A stretch of DNA of 64,000 nucleotides from Psococerastis gibbosa (GCA_963971405.1 OZ020491.1:32043019-32107018), one strand, 5' to 3'; shown: positions 51,916 to 63,639, counted from the first letter of the stretch. Translations and numbers: made by a program. The notes: a model not told the origin generated them from the sequence alone.

Positions 51916-52496
51916 CTAACGTAAAATGTAATAAAATAACTTCATTATTGATAATTGTTATAAGTAAATTGGGGCCTGAGCTGAAACACCCCTTGACCGA
52001 CCCCCCCCCCCCCCCCCCCACTCTCACCTCTGTCGAGTTTATCAAATCACTCCTGTTCCGTCAGATGATCCCTTGGGGCTGTTCCATGGGAGAACGCGGG
52101 TACTTCCACTGATTGTGCACCAATGCAAATCTGTTATAATTAATTCGAAAATCGTATACGAGAGTTGAACATAGTCATAGGTATAGAATAGCTAGACAGC
52201 TGATCGCCCAGTCGGACGATCCGTTTGGTGTTGTTCCATGTGAGAACGCGGGTACTTCCACTGAATGTGCATTTTGCAATGTGCATGTTCCATTTTATTT
52301 GAATATTGTTCCATTTGTATTTTATCTGACTGTATACATGTATTAAAGTTCCTTTTAGCAAAGCTGTCTGAACAGCATTAGCCCGGTTTAAATGATTAGG
52401 GATATGAATGATGGATGCATGTAAGTACGTATGTTAGTATGAATGGGTAATTAAAATAGAATAAGAAATAATTATACATTCAACATGTAAAGGCAG
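51916..52496. other. duplicated word pair, otherwise nothing
   Basis: 'gttccatgggagaacgcggg' at 52081 and 'gttccatgtgagaacgcggg' at 52233 mark a ~150-bp diverged duplication. A C run of about 19 at 52001-52019. Confidence 0.45.
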
Positions 52497-52611
52497 TTTA
52501 GTGTAAGAAAGGGCCATTGGCCCTAACTACGCTGTTCAATAAAGACGATTTATTATTATTGATATTATTATTATTATTATTATTATTATTTATTATTATT
52601 ATGCTATAACA

Positions 52612-53058
52612 CATAATAAGTACGGCAGACGCCTCAATGAAACAGTTTTACCAGAGATATTTAACAAATTGCCACTTAAACTAAAAGAATTGAACAAAAT
52701 AGGGAAAATAAAAAAAGAATTAAAAAAATACTTAATTTTAAATGCAGACTATTAGCCATTTCATTATACATATAATTTTACATCAATATATAATAATATA
52801 TAATAGTATAAATAATAAATATATATAAATACATCCTTCAGAGTTCAGAAGGATCTCACTCATTGCAGAAAGCTAGAGTGAGTACTATATAATGGTTTAT
52901 TATTATTAATTATATTTATATCTTGCAGAGCCACTGCACTATGATCGCTCGATAAGCGGAAGCTTGAGCGTGATAATGCTGATTAATAACAAATTGTTGT
53001 TCTCAATATATGCACCTTGTCCGGGGTTAGCGGTCAAGGAAAAAAGTGAAAAGTGATT
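52612..53058 (+). pseudogene. LINE end 1: C-terminal peptide, 3' UTR, stem-loop, tail
   Basis: Reads 'YGRRLNETVLPEIFNKLPLK', 'IGKIKKELKKYLI' and stop at about 52755. The 3' region has 'cgataagcggaagcttgagc' and stem-loop CCTTGTCC/GGTCAAGG at 53015-53039 with one mismatch, then (ATT)n. Confidence 0.75.
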
Positions 53059-53545
53059 ATTATTATTACAAGAAACCCAAAAAGGCTTAAGTTTGAGATA
53101 ACATATAACAAATATGGAGAGAGATTAAACAAAGTACTTATACCAAAGATATTAAATGAACTTCCCCCACAAATGAAAAAATTTAAACAGATGGGTGAGT
53201 TAAAAGCGGGTATAAAAAGATGGTTGGTCAATGGGAGGTAATAATAAAAATAAAAAAAACTGACTAGACTATATTAACATTAAAATAACAAGTAAAAAAA
53301 AATATATATATAAACCATTATAAATAAGTAACAAAAATAAATTATTAAGCCTTGTTTAGCAGCACTGTATGAGTCTTATGTCCCAAATAAGCGCTAGCTT
53401 GGGATGTTATTATTATGTAAGTTATTATTATAATATTATGGTATTATTATGTAAGTTATTGTATTTTGTAAATATATGCTACTTGTCCAGGGGATACTGG
53501 ACAGGGAAAAGAAAGAAGAAAGAAAGATTATTATTATTATTATAT
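53059..53545 (+). pseudogene. LINE end 2: C-terminal peptide, 3' UTR, stem-loop, tail
   Basis: 'YGERLNKVLIPKILNELPPQ', 'MGELKAGIKRWLVNG' and stop at 53241; aligns with LINE end 1 residue by residue. Stem CTTGTCCAG/CTGGACAGG at 53482-53505, then 'gaaaagaaagaagaaagaa' and (ATT)n. Confidence 0.78.
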
Positions 53546-54492
53546 TCAACCATTATTTTATGGTTAGATGTAAAAACCGCGCACGGGCGTCGCCTTGCGG
53601 TAGATGATGTTGAAAACCAGTCCTTTGGGATCCCCCCCCCTTTACAAATGTAAAACTACCTTATTATTAATTGTACACTTGTATATAAATAAAAGATTTT
53701 TTTTTCATTTCATTTATTACTATATTCTGGAAATATTAAGTACTATATTATACCAATGCAATTTTTTTTATAATTAGTTCGAAAATCGTACACGAGATAT
53801 AGGTAGTCATAGCCATGGAATAGCTAGAGCCGTAGCGTCTACCATGCATCCGATAGCGTCATCGAAAAGATAGACTAATACTCGTACATATCTTACATAG
53901 ATATCACTGCCGGCGGCTGTATTCTCTTTTAGCCCAAAATCGCTAAACTTGTTCATCGGTCTAGGCATTACATGTCTGTGGTTATAATTAAATCGAAAAT
54001 CGTGTGCTAGGGTGAATCAATAATTACGGTGTCCAAGTTTCCACAAACGCTTATAGTTGGAGGGGGCATATTCCGGGGAGCTTTAGCCAAATATTGTTCA
54101 TTCTGATATTGTGTTTACATGATGGTCTGTGGCTTAATCTACTATAGTATACAATACCACATGGGTTGGGTTATTCAACTTTATCCACTGATTATCACGA
54201 ATGTATCGTAACTCGTAAGTCAACGCTAATTGAAGAAAGTTTCATTCTTCTGCTTCTTTTTCTTCTTCTTCTTCTTCTTCTTCTTCGCCAACATTGTTTG
54301 TACCCCCTTCAGGGTGTCATTGGACTACCAATTCATACATGACACAATCTCTGTCGTTCACACCATTTTTGTTTAGGCATGGGTTCAACTGCGAAACTAC
54401 CACCAAGCCTTCGTGTTTGAACTTGCTATAATAGGTATGGCTTTGGCTAAAACACGAAAATCTGGTACACACCATCATTGAGGGCAAAGTGG
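53546..54492. other. no recognised gene; (CTT)n at about 54256-54287
   Basis: The CTT tract followed by 'gccaacattgtttgtacccc' may be an inverted retroelement tail. Words 'ttcgaaaatcgta' at 52143, 53780 and 53992 hint at a dispersed repeat. Confidence 0.4.
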
Positions 54493-54624
54493 AAGGAACC
54501 AACAAAAGAAGGAATTCATGGAACAACTGAAGGAGCTCAAACGTACCAAGAGCTGACGAGGAAAGCGCAGGACCGCGAGAGCTGGAGGATGACATGCAGG
54601 GAGTTTCTGCTAATCAATCGTTGA
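54493..54624 (+). pseudogene. LINE C-terminal fragment
   Basis: 'TYQELTRKAQDRESWRMTCR', 'EFLLINR' then stop. QDRxxWR signature; relative at 16115-16180. Confidence 0.7.
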
Positions 54625-54717
54625 GAATGTGACCTCAGAGGCCATCGAACATTGCAGTATGTATGGCATGCACAATGTTTTTAGATTTTTGTTTAGTTTC
54701 GATTTGAAGCTGACTTT

Positions 54718-54840
54718 TTATGGACCCAGGCCTTCATATAGTGGCCCACAGGTCCCTTGTCCAATGCCAACGACCCCATGGACTTCGGACATTATTTTTG
54801 TTGTTTCCAAATGAATTTTGGCGTTGGCAAAAAGCACTGA
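54718..54840 (-). repeat. dispersed repeat L
   Basis: 'gcccacaggtcccttgtcca', 'gccaacgaccccatggactt', 'gttgtttccaaatgaatttt'. Confidence 0.72.
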
Positions 54841-55087
54841 GTTTCCATAAGCTATGGCTTATATATTATATCAATGCCAATGATGTGTTACATAACTGGA
54901 ACTTAGTACTATTATCATAAGCTAAACATAGGCGCTTTTTTTTACAATTCAGGCAGCCATTTGCACTGATATCTTCATTTCATAGTTTCATAGCCTTTCC
55001 CGTTCTGGATCTCATTTAAAAAAAAATTAATTTTATTTGTGATTCGAACTTTTAAAACATTGCAAAAGACCGTTGGAATCCTGCCCA
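54841..55087. other. spacer
   Basis: Nothing identified. Confidence 0.4.
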
Positions 55088-55250
55088 AGGCCGTAGTCAA
55101 GGGGGGGTTCATGGGGGTTCGAACCCCCCCCCCCCCAAATGTAATGGCTTGAAACTAGATAGAATCACACTTTTACTATGTAATAACCAATGACATTTCG
55201 GAACCCCCCCCCCCCTGTTGCGAATCTATTTGTTTATATGTCCATGGTCA
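55088..55250. repeat. degraded relative of the 3235 hAT MITE
   Basis: 'caaggccgtagtcaag', 'gggttcatgggggttcgaac', C run, 'taataaccaatgacatttcg', second C run. Matches the 3235-3412 element on the opposite strand, but one terminus is lost and no 8-bp duplication is seen. Confidence 0.7.
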
Positions 55251-56044
55251 TGCATAATTAAATAGTAAATATTTAGTACTACTATGCAGCATTTAAATAC
55301 AAGAGAGAAACTTTCATTAACTTGCGTAACGAGGTAACTGACTGTAACGTAGTTGTCCGACGTTGACATCGAAAGCACAAGGCAATGTATTTTCAGAGTT
55401 GTAATGATCCATTAATTACCTCAATAGCACTTGCAATCACCAGCGCAATAGACCCTCAAACAGACTGCAATATAGCACATTTGTACCTGTATAATGAAGC
55501 TCACGGCACTTCAAACCAAATAGACAGATTCCCCTACTAACAGTCTATGAACCCGAATTACCTTCACTTTGAAACCCGCCGTAACAGGGAAAGGGTGTTC
55601 ACATATATGTATTTGCCAGTCCTATGTGCCCTTAATTCAGCTCTGAATGGTCCTTCGAGCCAGATAGAAACGAGGCCAATTTCCCGCGCTTTTCCTCTTG
55701 CAGGTGTAACAACCAAATTTATCTCAATTCCGTTATGTAGTTATCGGCGAGTGGACCTTTTATGTTGAACGAGTTTCACACCTATTCCACCCCCAACTCC
55801 CCTCATTTTATTCTCTTGTGAGCTTTTTGTCCCTTTGACGGCAACCAAGGGCTGGTGGTTGGGAAAGGGGTGGGGGCGTTTTGTTGTTGAAATGAGGTAA
55901 TTTTTCTAACCCCGCGCCGTGGGTATCCAATTTGCTTATTATAATGTTTTCGTTTTTTTTCCACGTATTTTGTTGAACGTTACGTTGTGGTGCATCCAGC
56001 AGACCTAGCAAGCTATTTTTATTAGTAAACAATTTTTATTGTTT
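55251..56044. other. no recognised gene
   Basis: Frames of 73-74 codons only; no domain recognised. Confidence 0.4.
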
Positions 56045-56740
56045 TGATTTCCAACGCCTGCTTTCAGCATTTCTGTTTTTACATAAATAATGAGATTACT
56101 CGTGACTTCGTGGTATTTCATTTTAATAAACAAAAAATAACAAAAACTTAGAGTTTTAGAAAAACTTGTTATAACAACCCGAATTAGTAAAACCCAAATA
56201 ATCGTTAAGCATTTGCATCTTCTCCTCGAGTTGAGCAAGTCTCAAATCGCAGATAAGGTGTAACTGTGCTAGTGGGTTTCCCTCTGTAGATGGCAGTTCT
56301 TGCCGAAAGCGCTCAGGGTTTTATACTAACACAAGTGGGTTTCTTAGACAAAGTTAATTTCTTAACGATTATTTGGGTTTTACTAATTCGGGTTGTTATA
56401 ACAAGTTTTTCTAAAACTCTAAGTTTTTGTTATTTTTTGTTTATTTTCTGTTTTTAGCAACTCGGTCAGCCTGGCGGGGGAGTGAGTCTGTTATTAACAT
56501 GAGGCACGCAGGGCAGACTCCTTCTACTCAGGGAAAAGGCGAGTGACTGGCAGGGTGGACCTCCTGATTATAGTGGATTCTGAACCACTTGGGGAACATG
56601 GTAGAGCCACACGGTTAATTCGGAGGTGGCCAGGACTTGACAAGCACTTAGACCGACTAGTATAGTCTCAGTGCGTTATCATGTCCCACCATGTTCCCCT
56701 ATCAACGCTGCTGCATACTACCAAGTTTACTGACCGCTGT
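56045..56740 (-). repeat. REP-C copy split by PLE-1 terminus
   Basis: 'aacgcctgctttcagcattt' before, and 'ggtcagcctggcgggg', 'attatagtggattctgaacc', 'caacgctgctgcatactacc' after the insert at 56082-56445. Confidence 0.85.
56082..56445 (+). mobile_element. PLE-1 3' terminus with 85-bp inverted copy of itself, 11-bp duplication
   Basis: TTCTGTTTTTA at 56071-56081 and 56446-56456. 56125-56209 is the exact inverse of 56361-56445 as far as can be read. 56210-56445 equals 9160-9395 of the coding PLE-1. The first 43 bp (56082-56124) are of unknown origin. No coding sequence. Confidence 0.93.
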
Positions 56741-56814
56741 GTTGAAGAGCCTCTATTCTGGTGGATTCAACTTGCTATGACTTATATGGTTTATTTCTAC
56801 TTCTTTAAAAACCT
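56741..56814. other. spacer
   Basis: Nothing identified. Confidence 0.4.
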
Positions 56815-56995
56815 CCTCTAGTGAATACAGGAGACGATCACGGCGATTTGGACCTAAAAGACAGCTGCTCTGGAAAGCGATGTTGTACTTTTCTGAAACC
56901 ACTGCCTCAGGTTTCTCAAGTAGGATGCTATTATTTTAACGGGAAACCTTCAGTTCCTTTATCTTCCCTTGGATTATACAAGTATGCAGAAGAAG
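56815..56995 (-). pseudogene. decayed LINE C-terminus
   Basis: Inverse words of the 17869 fragment: 'cactgcctcaggtttctcaa', 'cccttggattatacaagtat', 'gcagaag'. In the sense direction the IIQGKI...W pattern is interrupted by stops. The 111-codon forward frame here is its antisense shadow. Confidence 0.65.
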
Positions 56996-57885
56996 ATACT
57001 TTTAGTTCATCATGGCATGACTGTAGTATGTTAGTTACCACTTCTGAATCGTCAGCAGCGACTTGGCTTCCTTGTCAATTCGTCCCAGGACCTCGGCTTC
57101 TGGTACACGATCTCTCCAAGATACGAGCAGGATTAGTCTATGTAAATACATCATAAATTCACTGATTTTCTTCTCCTTCGCTTGTGTCAACGTTCATGCC
57201 TCCACATCATATAGAATGATTAGGAACACATAACATTTCAAGAATCAAAAGCCCAACCGCAGATTCTGGCACCGAAATTTGTATAAACCGGTTTCAATTG
57301 AAAACGCTTGTAAACAACGCATAATTTTCAATTTTATTTACAAGTTTTAACTAGGCTGCAGTAGTCCAGACTACCTCGTCAGGGGCGTAACCGTGCCTGG
57401 TACCTAACCTTCCCTGTCAAGTTCAAACAGGTTTTAACCTCCTCTATACCGTCTCACCCGTCTCTGACCCCTAAACTATTGAGTGGGTCAGGCACCACCT
57501 AAGCCCTGGCTATGTCACGGGGTGAAGGCTTCCACTATGCAATACCACTCGACTATATCATCGTGATCTCTAGTTCAAATTGTTAGCTTACCTGCCGAGG
57601 GGTCGGGTACTTAGAGTTAGGTTTGGTACTATTGCTTGTTTACATTTTCAAGGTCTGGTACGAGACAATCGTCCTCATCGACTGTACCTGTGATTAATTA
57701 TACTATCAACCTAGATTTGACTTGTGGTGTTTCGTAACTTATTTAAGTCTGTTTGCTCTTATGGCAAATTTCTCAGCGATTCACCGGCGTTCGATTCGTC
57801 AGGACCTAAAAAGAAATATTCTTCTACATTGGGATTTATGCTATGTGGCCGTCACTAACACCGATAGACCGGCCGCCATACCAAG
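56996..57885. other. no recognised gene
   Basis: Slightly GC-richer than average, no domain recognised. Confidence 0.35.
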
Positions 57886-57889
57886 TTGA

Positions 57890-58060
57890 ATCCAGCGGAC
57901 CAGAGCAGGTTCAAAGTTGCAGATAACTTGGTTGTGTGCACAGTGCCGGTAGGGAAACATGGTAGGACTTGTCCTGGTCACCTCCGAACTAATCGTGTGA
58001 CTTCACTGTGTTTCCCAAGTGGCTCGGAATCCACTATAATCAGGAGGTCCACTGTCCTAT
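57890..58060 (+). repeat. REP-C partial copy
   Basis: 'cttggttgtgtgcacagtgc', 'cctggtcacctccgaactaa', 'cggaatccactataatcagg'. Ends abruptly at 'gaggtccact'. Confidence 0.75.
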
Positions 58061-58164
58061 GGGCTGGCATAGGACAGTCAAGTCGGGGTCGCTCTATGGG
58101 CCCCAATATGAGGCCTAAGTCGTTATTAACCCGACGGATACTACTACTATCACTAACACCGATT

Positions 58165-58395
58165 AAATAAATAAATAAATATTGCCTTTTTTTATATTAC
58201 TAAACTAACCTAGTGGAATTAGGGATATAAAGCCCTCTCTTACACTCAACTAGGAATGCCCGGGACCGCCTGCTTTACATGCCCTCCGAAGCATGGCCAG
58301 AAAATGTAATAAGTGTGGGACTCGAACCAACAACCTTTCGAACCTTCAACCTTTCGGGTGAAAGTTGGAGTTTACCACTACTCTACATGTTCTGA
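58165..58395 (-). repeat. tRNA-derived SINE S1
   Basis: (AAAT)n tail at left, 'tattactaaactaacctagt', 'gggactcgaaccaacaacct', duplicated 'caacctttcg' in the head. Confidence 0.85.
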
Positions 58396-58469
58396 AGCCA
58401 TTAGCCAGAGCTCTCCGGACGCATTCCGGCTACAGCCCTGTCACCAACCGTTTTTGTACAAATCCAGTT

Positions 58470-58635
58470 AAATTGTAAATAAATAAATAAGGATTTTTTA
58501 TTGTTTCTATTACTAAGCCAACCTAGCGCAGTTAGGACTATAAAGCCCTCTCTTACACTCAACTAGGAAGGCCCGGGACCGCCTGCTTTACATGCCCTCC
58601 GAAGCATGACCAGAAAATGTAGCCAGTGTGGGAAT
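58470..58635 (-). repeat. tRNA-derived SINE S1, head-truncated
   Basis: Same order as above, cut just before box B at 'gtgtgggaatcga'. Tail (AAAT)n at 58476-58490. Confidence 0.85.
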
Positions 58636-59129
58636 CGATTGTGACCAATCGGTATTATAAACGGGTTCATATCATTGCATATCAAAATGTAGAGGAGCAT
58701 GTCAATCTCCATTGATATTTGAAATGAAATGAAATGAAATGAAAATGAAATGAAAATACGACTTTATTGTAAACAAAACAAAAGGCGAACAATAAGACTA
58801 TAAAGTCTTGTTTTCATGCTAACCTTAAAAACCAGAAAAAAAAACATTGTGAACTATTATAACTTAATTAAAATTAAATAGATAATAGATTTATTTCCAC
58901 TTGTAGGGCTTTTCACCCCTTTGATTGTCTCTTAATTTAGGTGTCCCCCCCCCATAATAAATTATACATACGCCACTGCCTCTTACAATACGTTTCTTAT
59001 GGTCATTTCGTGCTAAACCTATGCTTATAAATGGACCTTATGGGTTAAATTATGGTTTTGTATGTGAAATTACAACATCAATAAAATTGGTCGTATTTTT
59101 CGAGGTCAGTAGACTTTGCAGATGAACTA
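58636..59129. other. (GAAAT)n tract and possible hAT end
   Basis: (TGAAA)n at about 58720-58755 followed by 'acgactttattgtaaacaaa', like a LINE tail on the reverse strand. 'acatacgccactg' near 58968 has the look of a hAT terminus without a partner. Confidence 0.4.
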
Positions 59130-60065
59130 CGACCGTTAGAAGATGGCCGTGTGTCACACCCATAGATGAGCACCGTGTAATTTACATAATTATTACTTAC
59201 TACAGTCATCTTACACATCCTGATTTCTACGTATCATGGAGGTGCGACTGTGGTAAGGTGTTTACCCCATTTCCATTGAAGTAGAACTGCTAGAGTCAGA
59301 TCATATTTTAAGAAATTTTCACTGGGTGGCACAAATTGAAAATAATCCTATTCTATATAGTGTAAATTTCGTTTGTATCCACCCCCCCACCATAAATAAG
59401 TTCAGATTAGGTCTATTATTTTTAATAATGGGTAGTAGGCCTATACCTAATTCTAAATAATCACACTTTTTCAAGATTACCAAAACCATTTATATTTCAA
59501 AAATCTAAACGTTAAAAACAAAATTGGCGCCATAAATACGACGGACAACTATTTTTTTCTTTTTTTCTAATTTCTCACTTTTTAGTCTTGGAATTTGAAA
59601 TTTGTGCCCAATTTTCTGTGGGGCAATATGCCCAAAATTAGGGGGCAAAATCACCTCACTGGGGGGCACGCTTGCTCCAATTAAAATATGCTCTGGCTAG
59701 AGTGATGTAATGTGAGTGTGTCAGTGTCCTGCCTATATATGAGTAATATGGAATTCAAATAATTATTACTTACTACCTTCATCTTATACATCCTGATTAC
59801 TACGGGTACCACTAAGGTGCGACAGTTGTTTTGTTTATTCCATTGTCACTGATGTATAGTAGATCGACGAAAATGTTCTCAATCGTGTTTCAGAGTGTCA
59901 CGCCCATAGATGAGCACCGAGTAATTTACTTAATTATTACTAATTACTTTCATCTTACACATCCTGATTTCTACGTATATCATGGAGGGGCGACCGTTGT
60001 TACTTCAATTTCCATTGAAGTAGAACAGCTATATTGCCGATTAAAACTACTAATCCGTTCGTCTT
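59130..60065. repeat. dispersed triplicate repeat
   Basis: Three diverged copies near 59145-59300, 59750-59850 and 59895-60040, sharing 'cccatagatgagcaccg', 'ttacacatcctgatttctac', 'atttccattgaagtagaac'. They lie within 0.9 kb, so local duplication is likely. Confidence 0.7.
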
Positions 60066-60177
60066 AACACTAGGGCTCAGGCATATTCACAGAAAGCTGG
60101 TCGATTTTGGACAATCCATTAGATGCATGCCTCCCTGGAGTAAGTAAGTTAGTAAGTATTCACATACTGTACCTGCA

Positions 60178-60312
60178 GGCCTACCATGCTGTTTATTAAT
60201 AACTTAACCTGGGGTTAAAATGGTAAACAAACCATTTTTATAGCAGCACTTTGCATTCTAAAACTGTCTTGTATACATTTTCTTAACCTCTAAGCCATTA
60301 TTAAACGGCATG
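60178..60312. mobile_element. palindromic MITE, G-type (135 bp)
   Basis: 'ggcctaccatgctgtttatt' and inverse 'aaacggcatggtaagcc' ends, with inner 'taacctggggttaaaatg' against 'cattttcttaacctc' and the 'cactttgcattctaaaa' core. Confidence 0.7.
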
Positions 60313-60519
60313 GTAAGCCCACTGGGGTACTTATAGTCAGGGTCATGGAAAATTTGAAATCCATAAAATGAAATAAATAATTATGAAATACAATGCACAT
60401 TTTTGTTCCGACCCCTCTTAAAAGTGGCTGCCACGATCGCTTGAAATGTCTCTGTAATGAATACTCGACGTGAGCACCGCCATTCATTACTGCGACCTTG
60501 ATAAGGTTTATTAACGCCT

Positions 60520-60808
60520 GCTTTCCGCATTTCTACTTTAAGCAACCCTGTCAGCCTGGCGGGGGGGGGGGGGAGTGAGTCTGCTTGTTAACTTGAGGGA
60601 CTCTTTCACATCAGGGGAATGGGGGGGGGGCTGACAGGGTGGACCTCCTGATTATAGTGGATTCCGAAACACTTCGGGAAGTCACACGATTAAATCGGAG
60701 GTGACCAGGACTCGACACGCACGTAGACTGACTGGTATAGTCTCAGCGCGTTGCCATGTCCCACCATGTTCCCCTGCCAACGCTGTGCACACTACCAAGT
60801 TTGCCGCA
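60520..60808 (-). repeat. REP-C copy
   Basis: 'cctgctttccgcatttctac', 'aaccctgtcagcctggcggg', 'ggtggacctcctgattatag', 'cggaggtgaccaggactcga', 'gctgtgcacactaccaag'. An internal piece of about 25 bp is missing. Confidence 0.82.
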
Positions 60809-61158
60809 TTTTTTCATATAGGTGAACTGAACTCTATAAACGAAACTTATACTTACCTAGGTATAATAAATACAATATCAATCTACACACCCTAATTACA
60901 TCTTGCAGCCGCTCTCTCTTTCCTGTTCTCAATCTTCTCCTTTGGGAATCGCCTCGGAATTCCCCCCCCCCCTCTAAGTCGCAGTTACAAGTCTTTTATC
61001 AATTCAGGGAGCCTGCTCATCAGCAGTCTAAAATACAATACGTAAATAGCGCTCTGATTGGCTAATAATGACGCACAATTGTTGACAGCAGGCTTAAGGT
61101 ACACTAGTACACGCGTGTATTACCTTTAGACCTAGCTGTCCAGAGTGAATCATTATTA
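60809..61158. other. no recognised gene
   Basis: Nothing identified. Confidence 0.4.
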
Positions 61159-61487
61159 TGCAATGGGGTTCATTTGTGACGTCATTTTGTAGATGGCAGC
61201 ACCAGTTACAATGATATCAAAGCGTTGATTTTTCCATAAAATTATTTTTAATTACGTATTATTTTAAAGTGATATTTTTCTATAAATCATGGAGAGTATA
61301 TATATTAAATTATATGCAGCGAAATAAGATCCAGGCATAGTAAAAATATTATAAAAAATATTAAAAGAATTAATTAGATGCTAAGAGCTTAGCTTTCACA
61401 GGCAAACGGCGGCCATTTTTAATAATATGGATATCGGTTTGTCGTCAGCGAACCTAGTGACCAAACCTGTCCCTACAGAACCTCATT
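61159..61487 (-). repeat. dispersed repeat T, copy 2
   Basis: Inverse of 27966-28312; closely similar over the whole length. Confidence 0.78.
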
Positions 61488-62584
61488 GAGGGCAATTGTC
61501 AGCACAACAACCTTCCAAACTACCTGGGGAACACGGCCCTTAGAGTATTCTCTCCGAATTTACAACAGGTATGTGAGCGCCTCTAATGCATTGCTTGTTT
61601 CCAAATTAGAAACTCATAATTCTGTGTATCAAAAACTCGTCACGAAAACTCAAAATATAAAATCGAGTTTTCCGTGAAAACTTCCCCAAGGACCTGCCCG
61701 CTTAAATCAGATTGTCAACAGGACCTGCGTTTTGAAAAACATTTCGAAAACTGAAATTTCCCTCTCGGAAAGTTTGGCATATTTTAAGAAATAGTTTTGA
61801 CTCGAGGGAAATAAGTACATGCACACACTTTCAAACTTAACCGTGTTATGATGAATTTTATGTCCCTTAGGAAATTTTCAGGTGCAACTAGCTAGTATAA
61901 TGTAGTTTAAAAAAGTTTTAGCTTTTAAATTTTATAGTTTGAGCTGGTGTAAAACTTTTCTTGTTACATGTTGTGAGTGATTAAAAAAGTATTGTAGTAA
62001 AAATTAAGAGGGTATATCGTACACTTTTGTCACCCCTGGCTAAACCTGACCCGCTGACACTCTGGCTGTCCAAGTCAGTGGCGTGTATATGGGGGAGGGG
62101 GGGGGGGAAGGAATGTAAGAAGAAAAATTAGCTATAATGTCTATGATCCCACCAGAGATGATAAGAGTTTGGAGAGTTTCAGGGTGGCTTGTCATAGTTT
62201 TCTCATGCAACATTATGAATGAGGAGCGAATGTTGCGTCCGTATACATAGGGTACTTCATTATTTTACCGTTAAGTATTTATTTATTTAATTTTATAATA
62301 CTAATATTGAAATATTTCTGTAAAAATATTGTGGGTTAAAATTGTAAGAGTGGGCCGAGAGGCCCAAAATTCGCCCACATGGAAAATAGAGACAATTTTA
62401 TTTCTTCCTTTCTTTCTATAATGTGAGTTTTTGTAATGCATAATAAGCCAGATCTAAAAGATGCTTGGGCAAACAGTGAGCGGTAAGTTGTATGGTTGGT
62501 AGAATTCAATGCCGTCTAGGGCCTCAGTCCACGACAAGAAGTAGATAGCTATTTTAGTTTATTTTTTACATAAATTATGAGTAA
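61488..62584. other. no recognised gene
   Basis: 'tcagtggcgtgtatatgggg' at 62076 resembles a hAT terminus followed by a G run, but no right end was found. 'gtgggccgagaggcccaaaa' at 62352 is a small palindrome. Confidence 0.4.
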
Positions 62585-62760
62585 TGCATGGGCCAATTAC
62601 ATTGCATACCCTTCCATTGTTACTGTGTTGCAATACATTGGTTTGCCCGTTTTAGACTACTCAATCGTCACATCGATTTATCCGGTGCTATGGGATAGGG
62701 AAAGTCGAGGCAACCAAAATGTAACCGTAGGATAAAAATATATTTACCACGGACGATTCC
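62585..62760 (+). repeat. REP-A second-type 3' end
   Basis: 'ttacattgcatacccttcca', 'ggatagggaaagtcgaggca', 'aatgtaaccgtaggata'. Same block as 47860-48000. Confidence 0.7.
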
Positions 62761-62959
62761 CGCAGTCGCAATTTGCCGACGTCTTTTCTATTGGCGCCAT
62801 AGGGCTATCAGAAGATTTCTTGACGATTTTGGAAGCTGTCTTGAAGCCGACCGAGCGAAATTGCACGGTTTTCCCATAAACTCACCAGAACATAGAAATC
62901 TTCTAAAGTAAACTCTGTAGATTTGAATTAGCCATTTTATTTATTTTATTTTTATCTAT

Positions 62960-63125
62960 TTTTAAAGTTAATCGCATGCAAACAATTTAATGAATGTATG
63001 CCATTGACCTCTTCAGTCGCCTCTGTAGGTTAGTACTCGTGTTGAGTTGCGACACGTCTCCGATCGCATGACATGTAGAGATTAACACAAGTACAAGCAA
63101 CATCTTGCCATTGAAGTCGATTTAT
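62960..63125 (+). repeat. dispersed repeat U
   Basis: 'taatcgcatgcaaacaattt', 'cagtcgcctctgtaggttag', 'cgacacgtctccgatcgcat'. Confidence 0.72.
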
Positions 63126-63384
63126 TCATTTGTTTATTTATTGTTGCAGGTAAGACAGTCAGAAATTCCCAATCAGTACAGGAAAACGGTTTCAAAACAG
63201 TTTTAAGTGCACCAACACGGCAGGAGCCTAGATATGTAAGTTACTGCATGTTTAACCGTATGTACCGCATAAATAGTTTACCACCATAAATGACTGTTAG
63301 GCCTAACTACAGTACGATACACAGTATGCCTACATTGCCTACCTATATATTGTAATATTTAATAGTTGTATAGGCACTTAATTG

Positions 63385-63620
63385 TCAGGACATGTAGCGT
63401 AGTGGTACGGACTCTGACTTTCACCCGAAAGGTTGTTGGTTCGAGTCCCATACTGGCTAAATTTTCTGGCCATGCTTCGGAGGGCATGTAAAGCAGACGG
63501 TCCCGGGCCTTCCTAGTTGAGTGTAAGTGAGGGCTTTATAGCCCTAACTCCGCTAGGTTGGCTTAGTAATAGAAACAATAAAAAGTCCTTATTTATTTAT
63601 TTATTTATTTTAATTCTTAT
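63385..63620 (+). repeat. tRNA-derived SINE S1, best full copy
   Basis: Head 'catgtagcgtagtggtacgg' (A box) and 'gttggttcgagtcccatac' (B box) form an internal Pol III promoter. Body 'ccatgcttcggagggcatgt', 'ggtcccgggccttcctag', 'gagggctttatagccctaac', then 'ggcttagtaatagaaac' and an (ATTT)n tail. The 'gggctttatagccc' word is a perfect small hairpin. Confidence 0.9.
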
Positions 63621-63639
63621 ACTCATATTAATTCGACTT

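Larger units (their letters stand above)
52497..53545 (+). mobile_element. chain of three retroelement 3' ends joined through (ATT)n tails
   Basis: First a short end ('gtgtaagaaagggccattgg') with (ATT)n to about 52611; then LINE end 1 (52612-53058); then LINE end 2 (53059-53540), each finishing in (ATT)n. All face the same way. Confidence 0.75.

Noticed and set aside
56821-57156. Cysteine-containing 111-codon forward frame that might be a host gene.
   Set aside because: Its first half is the antisense of a decayed LINE C-terminus seen also at 17869 and 7230.
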